Of a DNA stretch of 64,000 nt, positions 24,501 through 34,576 are shown piece after piece. The stretch is from Capsaspora owczarzaki ATCC 30864 (Eukaryota > Opisthokonta > Filasterea): the NCBI RefSeq assembly GCF_000151315.2, contig NW_011887296.1:1312660-1376659 (forward strand), written 5' to 3'. A program made the position numbers and the translations under genes. A model generated the notes under the pieces. It searched no databases. It had not been told where the DNA came from and saw only the letters and a list, made by a program, of their open reading frames with translations. Every line of letters starts with the position of its first letter. Positions within the stretch are counted from its first letter, which is position 1.

Positions 24501-27040
24501 TTGGACGTGATTCGAGCAGGTTTGGAGGCAGCTGGAGGAGACGAGAATGCTGCGCCAAAGCCGCCAGCCGCCCCAAAACCCGCCAGCGCACCCAAACCCA
24601 AAGCCGCTCCAGCACACCACCAGTCCCACCAGCACGACCATTCCTCGCGACGAGACCGCGTGGTGATTGCTGAGATGGGAGGTGCAGCATCGGATTCCGA
24701 CTCTGACGACCGCCACCTGGTCTCGACTGCCCTCGATGTAGGCCTGGGCGCCGATGGATCAACAACGGCGGTTGTGCTTGCAGGCGCTCGTCGACGCCGC
24801 GTACGCGATCAGCGCGGCATCTGGGTGGATGAACGGGAGATGGAAGGCCGTACGATCGATGAGGAAGCTCGCCGACGCGAGCAGGATCTCAAGGAAGCGC
24901 AGCGGCTCCAACGCCAAGAAAAGACGGCAGCGTACCACGCGCAGGTTGCCCAGCAAAAGCTGCTCAAGAAGGCGCTGCGCCAACAGGGCACGGGTGCAGA
25001 GAACTACCCTCGGTATTCCATCTACTCGCCTCCTTCCTCAGGCTTTGGCGCCACGCCGTCTCTCGAGGACATGCAGTACGAAGGCTCGGATCCGTTCTTG
25101 TTGGTGCCGTGCCGTGAGTATTCGACGCCAGCTCCCGCCAGCCTCTCCCACCTGTTATCCGCATCCTTGCAGCATTCGCTCGAGTCGCTCTCTCCGCATG
25201 CCCCAGCACGCGCGCAAGTGGCGCCCCTACCACCCTTCCGTGTTCGCATCGAGTGCAACCCTCTTCTTGTGATGGACGTTCATTCGCACATTGCTCAGAC
25301 CGAGGTGATTGGCCTGCTTGGAGGCAACTTTGATGCGGATGCCGATACCCTCAGCATCACCACCGCTTTCCCCTGCCATAGCCAGCACAGCACCGGCATG
25401 CAGTGCGAAATGGTAGGATGGATGCATTGTTCTGAGTTGATGCGAGTGGTGGTTTTCGTTTCTAACGTTCTCGTTGCCTGTTTTTGCTTTTTTTGCTATT
25501 TTGCGGTTCAGAACCCGTCGTCCGAACTCGAGGCCCGCGATCACTTTGCTGCGCGCGGTTTGTCCGTCGTAGGCTGGTATCACTCCCATCCTACATTTGC
25601 GCCGCAGCCGTCCAAGCGCGACATCGAAACGCAGACCAACTATCAAGTAATGTATTCCGCGCAGCACCAGCGAGCGAAATGTTGCACGTTTTGGAGACAT
25701 TTTGGGCGGAAGCTAGTGCTCACTCAAACATCATCTTTTTATTGTTGCACAACAGACATTATTCGCGTCCAATGGGCGTGAGCCATTCATTGGAGTGATT
25801 GTGAGTCCGTACGAGCCTCGTGCGACCACAGATGTTTCGGGCCTGAATGTCATTTCCATTTCCAAAGAATGGGATGATCACCACGAATTCCGTAAGCTTG
25901 TTTTGAGTCCATCCGATTGAGTTCACGTGTTGGTGCATGCTGACTGACTCTTGCCTTCGGCTCTTGTTGTTGTGGATCTCTAGGACTGCCCTACGCATGT
26001 AGCTACATGATTGTGCCGTCGGTTGGCTCGCCCATGGAGGTTTTGCCCACCTTTGCCAACCTGATGGAACGTTACAAGGATTATTCCGAGTCAGTATTTC
26101 TGTTGAGTCATTTGTTTGCTTTTCTGTCACTCACTCTGTGCTTCTACCTTGTTTGGTTTTCGTGGTTTTTTGCTGCTTTTCTCCCTTGATGCTCCACTTT
26201 AGTCGCGTGGACATGTTCCGAGTCTATCGCGGAATCGAAAACAAGACTTGCCTGGACAAGCTACTCGGCTCGCTTTCAAACAGACTCCTGAGCTTGGTGG
26301 CTGATTCTGACCGCGAACTCTTCCTCAACCAAACTCGCGTCATGTTCGGAAAGGCGTCCCTCGCGCTCCATGCGGCCAAGCTCGGCTCTGTTGCGACACT
26401 CACAGCCGAATCGCTGTTGAGCGGTACCGCCCTTATTTCGTCGTCTCCTGCCGCGCCACGGCGTCTCGTCCCAACCTCCTCGTCGCACGTTGAGCTGCAA
26501 GACGAAGATTTGGATGATGAGGACTTTTTGGAAGACGACGAGGACGATGACGATGACCTTGGCGACGACGACGACGACGACGACGACCAGGACGACGACG
26601 ACGACGACGACGACGATGCTGCGGACGATCATGGTCGAAAGAACGGTCCAGCGAGCTCTGTTGGCGGCAACTTTCACTCATTGGGAGGCCTTGCTGGCTC
26701 ATCCAGCAGCTCGCACCACACCTTGTATCATCAGGCAATGTTGCACCAGCAGCAGCGCCATCAGGTGCTGATGGCGAGTGGCGACGCCGACATTGACGAT
26801 CTGGACGACATTACGCGATTGGAGCGGGAAGAAGACGAAGCCGCGACGGTCGCTGCTGCGGCAGCGGCCTTGGCCCGCGCGGCGGCTGCTGGCGAGCCTG
26901 GAGATGCCACCTCCGCCCTCGAGCACGACGAGACACTACTTCATTCAACTCTACCCCCTGCGTCCGCCATTGCCATGGCCATCGACGCGACCCACCCTGG
27001 AACCCACGACGACATTTCTCAGTTTTTGAATGGCGCTTGA
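21600..27040 (+). CDS. MYSM1: SWIRM-MPN histone deubiquitinase (MYSM1-like)
   Basis: Five exons, 21600-25412, 25512-25646, 25756-25891, 25984-26089 and 26203-27040, give about 1675 residues. The first 830 or so residues are disordered, rich in Ala, Pro, Gln and Asp, with basic patches that look like nuclear signals. A SWIRM domain (PEITIDR..REFFLGR..YLHIRNYII) spans roughly 857-950. The MPN+ domain begins near 1215 and carries the complete JAMM zinc site: Glu1235, His1295, His1297 and Asp1308 in HSHPTFAPQPSKRD. This predicts a zinc isopeptidase removing ubiquitin from histone H2A, as known for MYSM1. A Gln/His-rich block precedes SWIRM and a long Asp run sits in the C-terminal tail. The SANT domain of animal MYSM1 was not seen. 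Confidence 0.9.
23938..24070 (+). repeat. CAA/CAG repeat encoding Gln/His-rich block
   Basis: Triplet repeats translate as Gln-rich sequence interrupted by five His residues, just N-terminal to the SWIRM domain of the MYSM1-like protein. Confidence 0.85.
26555..26620 (+). repeat. GAC repeat encoding poly-Asp
   Basis: GAC/GAT triplets in the last exon of the MYSM1-like gene give an Asp tract with a single Gln interruption. Confidence 0.85.
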
Positions 27041-27869
27041 ACGCGTTTTTTGGTTTTGTTTGTTTGTTTCTTCTCGCTTTGATTTTTTTTCTTGTTCATA
27101 TGATGCTTTATTCTGATATTCCTGTATTATCATATGGTTATCCTGCTGGAAGAGGTTGCTTCAGAATGAGCTGACAATGGTTTCAAAAACGCAATGCAAA
27201 AGAAAGAGAAGATGGCATCAAGTGTATTTATACAGCGGGACTGCATGCAGCCAGCATCGAGGTGAAATGATGATTTGCAGGAAATAACAACAAATAAAAC
27301 TGAAAAAAGGAGGAAGAAAGAAATAAAGAAACAAAGGGGGGGGGGAAAAAAAAAGAAGCTCGCAACGTCAAACCGAAAGAGGGCGAATTCGCGGCAGCCG
27401 CAGCACGAGCAAAAGAACACGGATTGCACACTGCCCACTCACACCATGCACACACTGATGCAGTGGAGGAGCATGAAGCCGCGTATCGCAAAAAAATTCC
27501 ATGTCTGTCGTGCTGGGACTGCGGCAAACTCGCCAAATGTCTCGAACGTATGTGCTGCCATTGGCTGAAAGCACGCGAGAAGGTTGACTTCAATCAAGCA
27601 AGCGAGTTAGCAAGGCATGACAGGCAGGAAAGCAAGGTCACAGAACAGAACATGGTGTGGAAAACCCCTTTGGCAGAAAAGGCACTGCGAAAGTGGGAAC
27701 AAAGGACAACAAGTGGAGCAGGAAGGGACAGCCCGGATAATAAATGATTCGACATGACGAGAGGAAAAAACGAGGTCAAAAACGAAAGAGGGTAGACAAA
27801 AAGGAGAAGAAGGCGTGAAAGAAAGTTAAAGAGAAAAAAAAAAAAAAAAAAAAAAAGAGCTGAACGAGA
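27041..27869. other. intergenic spacer between convergent genes
   Basis: No gene is supported. The spacer separates the 3' ends of the MYSM1-like gene and ISCU, is rich in purines on the plus strand, and ends in a long A run near 27835-27856. Confidence 0.6.
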
Positions 27870-28816
27870 TTAGGCAGTGGCGACTTGTTTCTTTCGAATG
27901 TCCGAAATTGCAGCCTTGATTGCGTCTTCAGCAAGCACTGAAGGGACAAAGAGGTTCAGTGAGCGTTGATCAAAAAAAAAAAAAAGAGTTGCGAAATCAA
28001 CATGAACAAGCAGAGATGCTCCAATCCCCTCAAACAAACAACTAAAACAAGACAACCCTTCAACATGCAAAACAAAAAAGCAATGCTCTTACTGGAGCAG
28101 TGCAGCTTGACAGGAGGAAGGTGGAGCTGCTCGGCAATTTCAGAGTTCTTGACGAGTGCGGCCTCGTCCAACGTCTTTCCCTTGACCCACTCGGTGGCAA
28201 AAGACGAGCTAGCGATGGCCGATCCACATCCGAATGTCTTGAAAGCGGCGTTAATGATCTGACGAGAGAGAAGTGCAGCGCATGAGTATTTTGCAACGCG
28301 AAACAGGGCATGGAAGGAGCTAGACCAAGCATTCCTATAGTTTTGTTTGTTTTGCTTGAAGTGTGTACGGGTTGTTGTTGCTGGCTGCATGTCAGTTATG
28401 TCAGTGCGTTGTTCATACGCTTCTGACTGGGTCCACACACGCAAACGCCATTGCGCCGCCATTGCGCCATTGTAACAATGTGGCTTTTCCCTTCGCTTTC
28501 CCCTCCCCCCTTCCTCCTCTGCCTCCTCCATCCACTCATCCATCTCCACTCGCTTTGCAATCACGGTGTTGTTGTTGTTTTGCCTTCGCGGCCAGCTGCA
28601 TTCAAACAGTCAATGCATGAAGCAAGCAACACAAAATGCGCCGTTCCTCTCCTCTCTCCTCGCCTCCTCTCCTCCTCTCCTCCTCTCGCCTCACCCGGTT
28701 GTGAACTCGTAACGCACGCTCGTTCACTTTGCCCTTCAACACCCTCCAAACCCCAGCCCCTCCCCCCTTCAGCGAATTCAAACTCATACTGATAACAAAC
28801 AGCCGTGAGCTTTTTC

Positions 28817-28847
<31 letters not shown>

Positions 28848-29245
28848 TTTTTTTGTATTACCTTTCCATTGGCGTCTTCATGACATCGCCGCATGCAGGG
28901 GCGCCGACCAGGCCGGTGCCGACAAACTTGGAGTTCTTGTTGAGCGAGCCGACATTCCGCGGGCGCTCGTAGTGATCGATAACCTGAGCATCAGAAGGGG
29001 AAAGGGAAAAGGGGAGAACAGACAATGTGGATTTGCATTGAGCTTTTCATCGTTCGACTTTGCCGTTCTCTCTCTCTCTCTCCTGTGAGTGATGAGGGGG
29101 GGGGCACCTTCTCGTGATAGTGGCGAACTGCGATTGCTGCTGCTGTTGTTGCTGCTGTTGGTGCGGTGGCGGCGGTGCTCTTGGTGAGGAGCAACGACGA
29201 CGATGGCGAGCAGCGCACTGCAGCAAAACGAGCGGAAGCAAGCAT
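27870..29245 (-). CDS. ISCU: mitochondrial iron-sulfur cluster scaffold ISCU
   Basis: This is the scaffold on which NFS1-frataxin assembles 2Fe-2S clusters in the mitochondrial matrix. Exons 29245-29108, 28983-28862, 28258-28093 and 27937-27870 cover the protein. The first exon encodes an Ala/Ser/Arg-rich presequence ending HYHEK. Conserved blocks follow: [28 protein letters not shown] (first Cys), [11 protein letters not shown] (second Cys) and LPPVKLHCS (third Cys), then [10 protein letters not shown]. All three cluster-ligating cysteines are present. Exon 2 is out of frame: after DVMK the expected LQI-V-DE segment is missing and the next conserved residues (DANGK) lie in another frame, at about 28876. 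The rest of the gene is intact, so an assembly or sequencing deletion is more likely than a pseudogene. Confidence 0.9.
28811..28854. repeat. poly-T tract in ISCU intron 2
   Basis: About 44 bases of almost pure T (A on the coding strand) start six bases after the exon 2 donor. Such a tract could disturb sequencing of the adjacent exon. Confidence 0.85.
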
Positions 29246-29644
29246 GGTTTCAACAGAGGCAATATGAAGAGTGAGTGAATGAAGCAATTGAAGACAAAGA
29301 GGAAATAAGGATTGAAGGAGGGCATCGTGAGTTGCATGAGAGCAAGGGTTGATCACGAAACAAATAGAGGGGGAGGGGGAGGGAAGACGAGTGTGAAGAA
29401 GGCGCAACTCAATGCTCCAGCTCGAGCTGATCGGAAAAGTCATGCTGGTCTGTCGGGCCACGTTGAATACAGTAGTATGAAAGTGTGCTGTGTACTGTAT
29501 AAAAATTTACCAATCTGAGAAGCTAGCTCACTCCAATTTCATCCATGCCAAAACGCACACATTACTAAGCATCGTGTCTGAATCTGCGCAACAGCCTCCC
29601 AGGATCGTCATCATCACACAATCATCACCATCATCACCATCATC
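29246..29644. other. divergent promoter region
   Basis: About 400 bases separate ISCU (minus) and the GT-C-like gene (plus), so both promoters should lie here. An ATC/CAT-rich stretch ends directly at the ATG at 29645. No gene is seen. Confidence 0.5.
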
Positions 29645-32482
29645 ATGTCATCGCTCAGCATCCGGAGCGGCTTGATCTGCACGGCGGCCATTTCAGCGGC
29701 TGTGATGACAGCGTTTTGGCAGGCTGTGGACGGGAACGGGGCGTATCTCCTACATCCGACCGCTGTTCCGAACGGCGGCGACATGTACTCGCATGTTGAC
29801 GAGGCGCTGTTTGTCTATCACAAGCTCAAGCACTATCACCACCAGCACCAGCAGCCAGAGCACGACGCGTTCGCATCTGCAGCAGCGCAAGGAGGGTTTG
29901 GCTGGTGGTTCCCATACGTCTCAACCGGGTACCCAATGTTCCTGGCCTACCAGCCGCTGCCGATCGTGTTTGTCGCGGGCATGATGTACTTGCTCGACGG
30001 CGTCATGCCTCCGATGGCGGTCTTCCGGTGCTGTTTTGCGGGATTGTGGACGCTCGTTCCGTGGGCGTGGTTTGTTGGCGCGCGCTGGCTCGGACTGCTG
30101 CCGCTCGAATCGTCCGTTCTGGCAGCGCTCTCGATCGGACTCGCCAGCTGGAGGGCGTTCGGACTAGAATTTACAAGCATTTCGGCGTATGGCTTGTACA
30201 CGCAGGTCTACGCTGCCGTCCTGCTGCCGCTGGTCGTCGGAGCGCTGTTCCGCTTGATTTGTGCGTCGTCGCTGCCAATACCGCTTGCAACTCGAGCCAG
30301 TCAAGGTGTGCCAACGGAGCCCGCACGACCTGCGGCATGGTCGCCATCACGTTGGTGGCCATCGTCTCCCTTGCTCGCTTTCGAAGCCCCAAAACCCATC
30401 TCACCGGCCATGACCGTCGTCTGCTTTACGCTCACGTGCCTGTGCCACGTATTCTTCGGAATGTTTGCTGGTATTGCTAGCCTGACACTGGTGCTTGCTG
30501 CCTGCCTTGTCAATCTTGCCGAGTCCCAGCACCGGACCTTGACAACCTTTCGAGCGGCGCTGTTGGCCCGAGTTGTCCCTTTGGCGCAAGTCTACGCCAT
30601 CGCATTGGCGCTGCTCCTTTGGTGGCTTGTGCCCATGGTTCTTAAGATGCCTTATGTTGGAGGACTGCCGTGGAAGGGAGAGAGCGAAAACGGCTACCCA
30701 ATCTCAACGCTGATCGACAAATTTTGGAGCGGGCAAATGCTGGACTACAACACGCCTGTACCAGTGATAACCTACGCCAGTGTTGCAGGGGTGGTTGTAT
30801 TGTCGATCGAGACTGTTCAAGCCGTGCGCTCTGTCTTGAACCTGAAACTGGCGACAAGCGCGCAAACGGCCAGCAAACTGCAACTCGGCCTGTTCCTACT
30901 CTTCCAGCTTGCGATTACATGGGTGCTATTTACTGGCCGGACAACCTTGGGCTGGCTGTTTACGTTGCTACCATTCCATGCGGAACTCGAGGTGATTCGC
31001 TACTTGAGCGGCATTCAGTACCTCTGCGCCGTGCTTGCTGCAGTCTCGATTGCCGCCGGCATTCGACTTGTCAGCCAGTGTCTCGTGGCTACGTTTTCTT
31101 GGATTTTGTCTCTTGGTCGGAAGACGCAGCGGACGGGAGGAGATCCAACGGCAACGCAACGGACAGCTTCGTTTCGCGCCACCCACGCTATTCTACCTTT
31201 GGTCTTATTTGCGCTCGTTGCAATTCCTTTTGTCGGACTGCGACGCGAGGCTTTGCTGAGAGAACTAACCCTCGAGTACCCGGACTCGACCCTCTTGAAC
31301 GAGACCTGCGAACTCGTCCGGCAAGTTGCGCCGAATGGGAGAATGTTGCTGCACAAGCGCCTTGGCACCGACCAAACGTTCATGTACAACCACTTTCCTT
31401 TTCACTGCGACATTCCTGGCTTGTTCACGTACTCGCGCGGCTATCACGACTCGCTCTCGGTCTACCCGATCGAGTATTTGCAGCCAACACCGGACGACAT
31501 GCGGCTTTACAACATTCGAGCGCTGGTTGCACGCACCTATGCCAAGGATGGTGCAGATTTGTTTGCCCTGCTGGCTGGAATGGACGAGCTTCCCGAATCC
31601 AACCAGGCCTTCCACGTCTATGCGCCGCGCGCGTCCTACGGCCACTTTGAATCGGTTCGGACTGGCGGTTACGTGGCAGGGGATTTCAAAGCTGCTCGTC
31701 CTTTGATTGTCAACAGCATTGTTCCCATGTTCAAACATGGGGTGGTCTTGGAGTTTGCGAGAACGTCGGCTGTCGTGCAACAGGTGCCTGCTCGTTCTTC
31801 CGGCGCCTCTTCGCCTCGAACCAAGCCAGATGATGTGCTCGCTGCGATCGGCGCGGATGTGGCGTTTCCTCTGCAAGAGCAGCGGTTGCTCGCCGAACGG
31901 CCGTTCCTTGCAGCAAACGCTTCGTTCTGGACGGTGCTTTCCGCTGCTGCGGAAGGGCATGGCAGCACAGATGGATTGCTCCATCCCTTTGTAGCAGACC
32001 TGAGTGAGTTTTACAGCCAGCATCCTCCAGACGGGATGCGCGTCCTCGACGAGCATGTGCATCTGTTGGATGCGACGTACGCTGCCATCGTGGAAGTGAC
32101 AAGTGCTGCAGTGCGGCCCGTTTCATCGCTATTCCCTCCAGATCACGTTCGCCTGATGCTGAAAGTCACGTTTCACCCGTATTGGAGCTGTCGTCTGGTT
32201 GCGACGCAGCTGGACGCCTTCTCGTCGAGCACCAGGATTGCCGAGTTGCTACCAACCGATGCTTGGCTGCACGTGCCCGTAAAGCACACCACTCCCAACA
32301 TGATGGCGGTGGATGTGCCGGCGGGCCGGTACTTGGTCGTGTTCCAATACGAGAACCCGGCGTTTCAACAAGCTCTGGCAATTCTTGCGCTCTGCTTGGC
32401 ACTGCTCGGGCTACCAGCATGGATGATGTTGATTTGGATTGGTCACCGTCGCTCCGATGTGCTGACAAAGAAGATTCAATGA
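29645..32482 (+). CDS. multi-pass membrane protein, GT-C glycosyltransferase-like
   Basis: A single intronless frame of 945 residues. After a first hydrophobic segment comes a loop with GGDMYSHVDE, then GYPMFLAYQPLP, followed by many transmembrane helices up to about residue 540, a large soluble domain, and a final helix before a short cytosolic tail. An acidic first lumenal loop plus the G-Y-P..Y-Q-P-L-P pattern resembles YfhO-type and 6-pyruvoyl-tetrahydropterin-synthase-related bacterial membrane proteins of the GT-C fold. That would predict transfer of sugar from a lipid carrier, but the substrate cannot be read. The soluble C-terminal part contains repeated aromatic-rich beta segments. 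Confidence in the coding region is high and in the function low. Confidence 0.8.
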   Translation: MSSLSIRSGLICTAAISAAVMTAFWQAVDGNGAYLLHPTAVPNGGDMYSHVDEALFVYHKLKHYHHQHQQPEHDAFASAAAQGGFGWWFPYVSTGYPMFLAYQPLPIVFVAGMMYLLDGVMPPMAVFRCCFAGLWTLVPWAWFVGARWLGLLPLESSVLAALSIGLASWRAFGLEFTSISAYGLYTQVYAAVLLPLVVGALFRLICASSLPIPLATRASQGVPTEPARPAAWSPSRWWPSSPLLAFEAPKPISPAMTVVCFTLTCLCHVFFGMFAGIASLTLVLAACLVNLAESQHRTLTTFRAALLARVVPLAQVYAIALALLLWWLVPMVLKMPYVGGLPWKGESENGYPISTLIDKFWSGQMLDYNTPVPVITYASVAGVVVLSIETVQAVRSVLNLKLATSAQTASKLQLGLFLLFQLAITWVLFTGRTTLGWLFTLLPFHAELEVIRYLSGIQYLCAVLAAVSIAAGIRLVSQCLVATFSWILSLGRKTQRTGGDPTATQRTASFRATHAILPLVLFALVAIPFVGLRREALLRELTLEYPDSTLLNETCELVRQVAPNGRMLLHKRLGTDQTFMYNHFPFHCDIPGLFTYSRGYHDSLSVYPIEYLQPTPDDMRLYNIRALVARTYAKDGADLFALLAGMDELPESNQAFHVYAPRASYGHFESVRTGGYVAGDFKAARPLIVNSIVPMFKHGVVLEFARTSAVVQQVPARSSGASSPRTKPDDVLAAIGADVAFPLQEQRLLAERPFLAANASFWTVLSAAAEGHGSTDGLLHPFVADLSEFYSQHPPDGMRVLDEHVHLLDATYAAIVEVTSAAVRPVSSLFPPDHVRLMLKVTFHPYWSCRLVATQLDAFSSSTRIAELLPTDAWLHVPVKHTTPNMMAVDVPAGRYLVVFQYENPAFQQALAILALCLALLGLPAWMMLIWIGHRRSDVLTKKIQ

Positions 32483-32698
32483 TCGAGATGTTTGTAATAA
32501 TCAAACTTTGAATGGCAAACAAAAAAGTCAAGGCAAGTCAAAACGGACGGTCAAAACAGAACAGCTACATTTACACACAAAACGGTAGCCTGCACGTTGC
32601 AACCAAAACCCACATCCAAAATGACAACCATATGCAAAGCTGCAGATACAACTGAGAGGGAGCGGGGCGGAAAGAGAAACGGAAGAGGAGCCCTGTGT

Positions 32699-33415
32699 CT
32701 ACTGCCTTGCAACACCGACAGTCTCATAAGCCTCGGCCGTCGAATCCAGCGGCCTTGGTGCCACCGCAGTGTAGGAAGTGGCGTTCGGATCTGGTTGCTT
32801 TTGTACCAGTGTCGAGGTTGAATACGGACTGACGGTCGAGTCAATCGCTCGTGGAGCGACGCTGGTGTAGTTGGATGGCTGAATCGGCTGGAATGGCTGG
32901 TCGCGGGGCAGCGCGCCCTCCGCTGGCGGGACGACCTCTGCATAATCTACCGAGGGTTCATAGCTGACACTGCCAGATTGCGGCTGGAGCTCGACGTAGC
33001 TCAGCTCAGGTTCTGGCTGCTGCTGCTTCTTTGAACTGCTTGCATTGCTCTTCCCTGCGGTCGTCGTCGTCGCCGGCATGCCTGGCCGGTCGAGCGCGTT
33101 TGAAATGTCGTCCGCAGATGCCAGACGACTGTTCGGCCGCTGATCTGATTTTGCAATCTGCTGTTCGTCGTCTCCTTGCCGGCGTCTGCGACAAAGCCAG
33201 ACAACGATGCCCAGAACGACTAACAGAACGACGCCGCCAACGGACCCGCCGACGGCAGCACCCACCGTCGTGCTGTCCGCAGCCATGACTGGCGTCGGTG
33301 CGAATGCGACTGCGGCTACGACGGAGAGTCCAGCAGCAGCAGCAGCGGTGGTGACTGTTGCGATTCGCTTTGGTCGCATCTTGGTCTTCTTCTTCTTCTT
33401 GCTCCTTGTTTCCAA
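32699..33415 (-). CDS. single-pass membrane adaptor with tandem tyrosine motifs
   Basis: An intronless frame of 238 residues. A basic N-terminus precedes a hydrophobic signal-like segment (about 18-46), an extracellular part of only about 15 residues, and a transmembrane helix (about 52-74) followed by Cys75 and RRRR. The 160-residue tail has seven tyrosines (140, 152, 158, 183, 198, 215, 230). Three match the ITIM consensus [SIVL]xYxx[IVL]: LSYVEL, VDYAEV and SNYTSV; TSYTAV and EAYETV come close. A 14-residue motif is duplicated at 181-194 and 213-226. This layout resembles LAT/PAG/LIME-type transmembrane adaptors that dock SH2 proteins after tyrosine phosphorylation. That role is inferred from motifs, not homology. 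A start at Met13 is also possible. Confidence 0.75.
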   Translation of the reverse strand: METRSKKKKKTKMRPKRIATVTTAAAAAGLSVVAAVAFAPTPVMAADSTTVGAAVGGSVGGVVLLVVLGIVVWLCRRRRQGDDEQQIAKSDQRPNSRLASADDISNALDRPGMPATTTTAGKSNASSSKKQQQPEPELSYVELQPQSGSVSYEPSVDYAEVVPPAEGALPRDQPFQPIQPSNYTSVAPRAIDSTVSPYSTSTLVQKQPDPNATSYTAVAPRPLDSTAEAYETVGVARQ

Positions 33416-34576
33416 AATTTTACCACTGACGGTTTCGAAAAAATCTCGAGTTTATACAAGTGTGCGTTTCACACGAAGGCTGGATGGATGCCCTAAGTGA
33501 ACCAAAAAAAAAAAAAAAAAAGTTTGAATGGTCAACGAAGCGAAACAGCAGTCCAATGCAAAAGGCCAGCAAGGTTCAGCAAGGTGAGTGAATTGCAGCG
33601 CGATACAAGCACTGGAAAGCAACAACAACAACAGCGTGGTGTTAATGTTGAGTGGTGGTGAGGGAGAGTGGATGGAGAGCCAAGTGGGCTTGCTCACATT
33701 GGTGAGAAGGACTCCCTACTACAACTCAGTCTCACCTCGCACCCGTCTCACCTCGCTGACGAATCACCAACATTAGACGAGGGGTGATTGCAACAGCATT
33801 CGTACGGACGTTTTGAGCTTCACGGGTCAAAATGAACGGGACTCTCTCTCTCTCTCTGTTGTTGTTGTGGTAATGACCGATGGGGGGGTTCTCTCAATCT
33901 GCCGTCCTTGTCCTTGTTCTCACTCACTCACTCACTCACTCACTCACTCTGCTTTGAATCAAACGCCTTCTGTAACTCGCACTGAGCTTGTTCTCATTGA
34001 ATCACGGCTCTCTTTGTCCCTCAGTTGATCAACGACCTGCTCCTCGCTTGCGGTTGTTGCTGGTTTCGCTGTGCGTTGAGCACGACATGTCACACTCTCG
34101 CTCTCTTCCCGCTCTCTCGCTGTCTCTGGCTCGTTCTGCTAGTCACCGTTTTGATCATGACTCTCAACCGAAGTGGGGAGGGGTGAGTTGGTCATCCCTC
34201 CCTCGCTTCTGCTTCTCTTTGTCTGATCATCAACTTACAAAGACAAAACAAAAAAAAAAAAAAAAGTGAACCGCAGACAAATTTTGCTAGTGATTTTTTG
34301 ATTATGTCCGATTCAAAAGCACAGCTGTCATGCAATCAAGGTGGGAGCGATTGGAAAATCATGATGCGATAGTACAGCGAAATAAAGGGGGGGGGAGGCA
34401 AGGCAAAGCTTATTGGTCTGAAGAAAGTGAGCAACAGCAACCCGCCGACACTCAGAACTGAATGCCAGATCGCCTTGCAGCATGCGGATAGATGGGCCGT
34501 TTGAATGTGGATGAGACACTATTTCGAGTAGGTAGTTGAAACAATACACGTTGAACGACGCACAAGGAGAAAGGGG
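33416..34576. other. intergenic spacer
   Basis: No gene is supported. It contains an A run near 33503-33521, a CTCA tetranucleotide repeat near 33919-33949, CT-rich tracts and another A run near 34250-34265. The proximal part should include the promoter of the adaptor gene. Confidence 0.6.
33919..33949. repeat. (CTCA)n microsatellite
   Basis: About seven to eight tandem copies of a four-base unit in a spacer. Confidence 0.9.

Noticed and set aside
27870-29245. ISCU as a processed or decayed pseudogene
   Set aside because: Three introns, a presequence and all cysteines are preserved; a single local defect in exon 2 is better explained by an assembly or sequencing problem.
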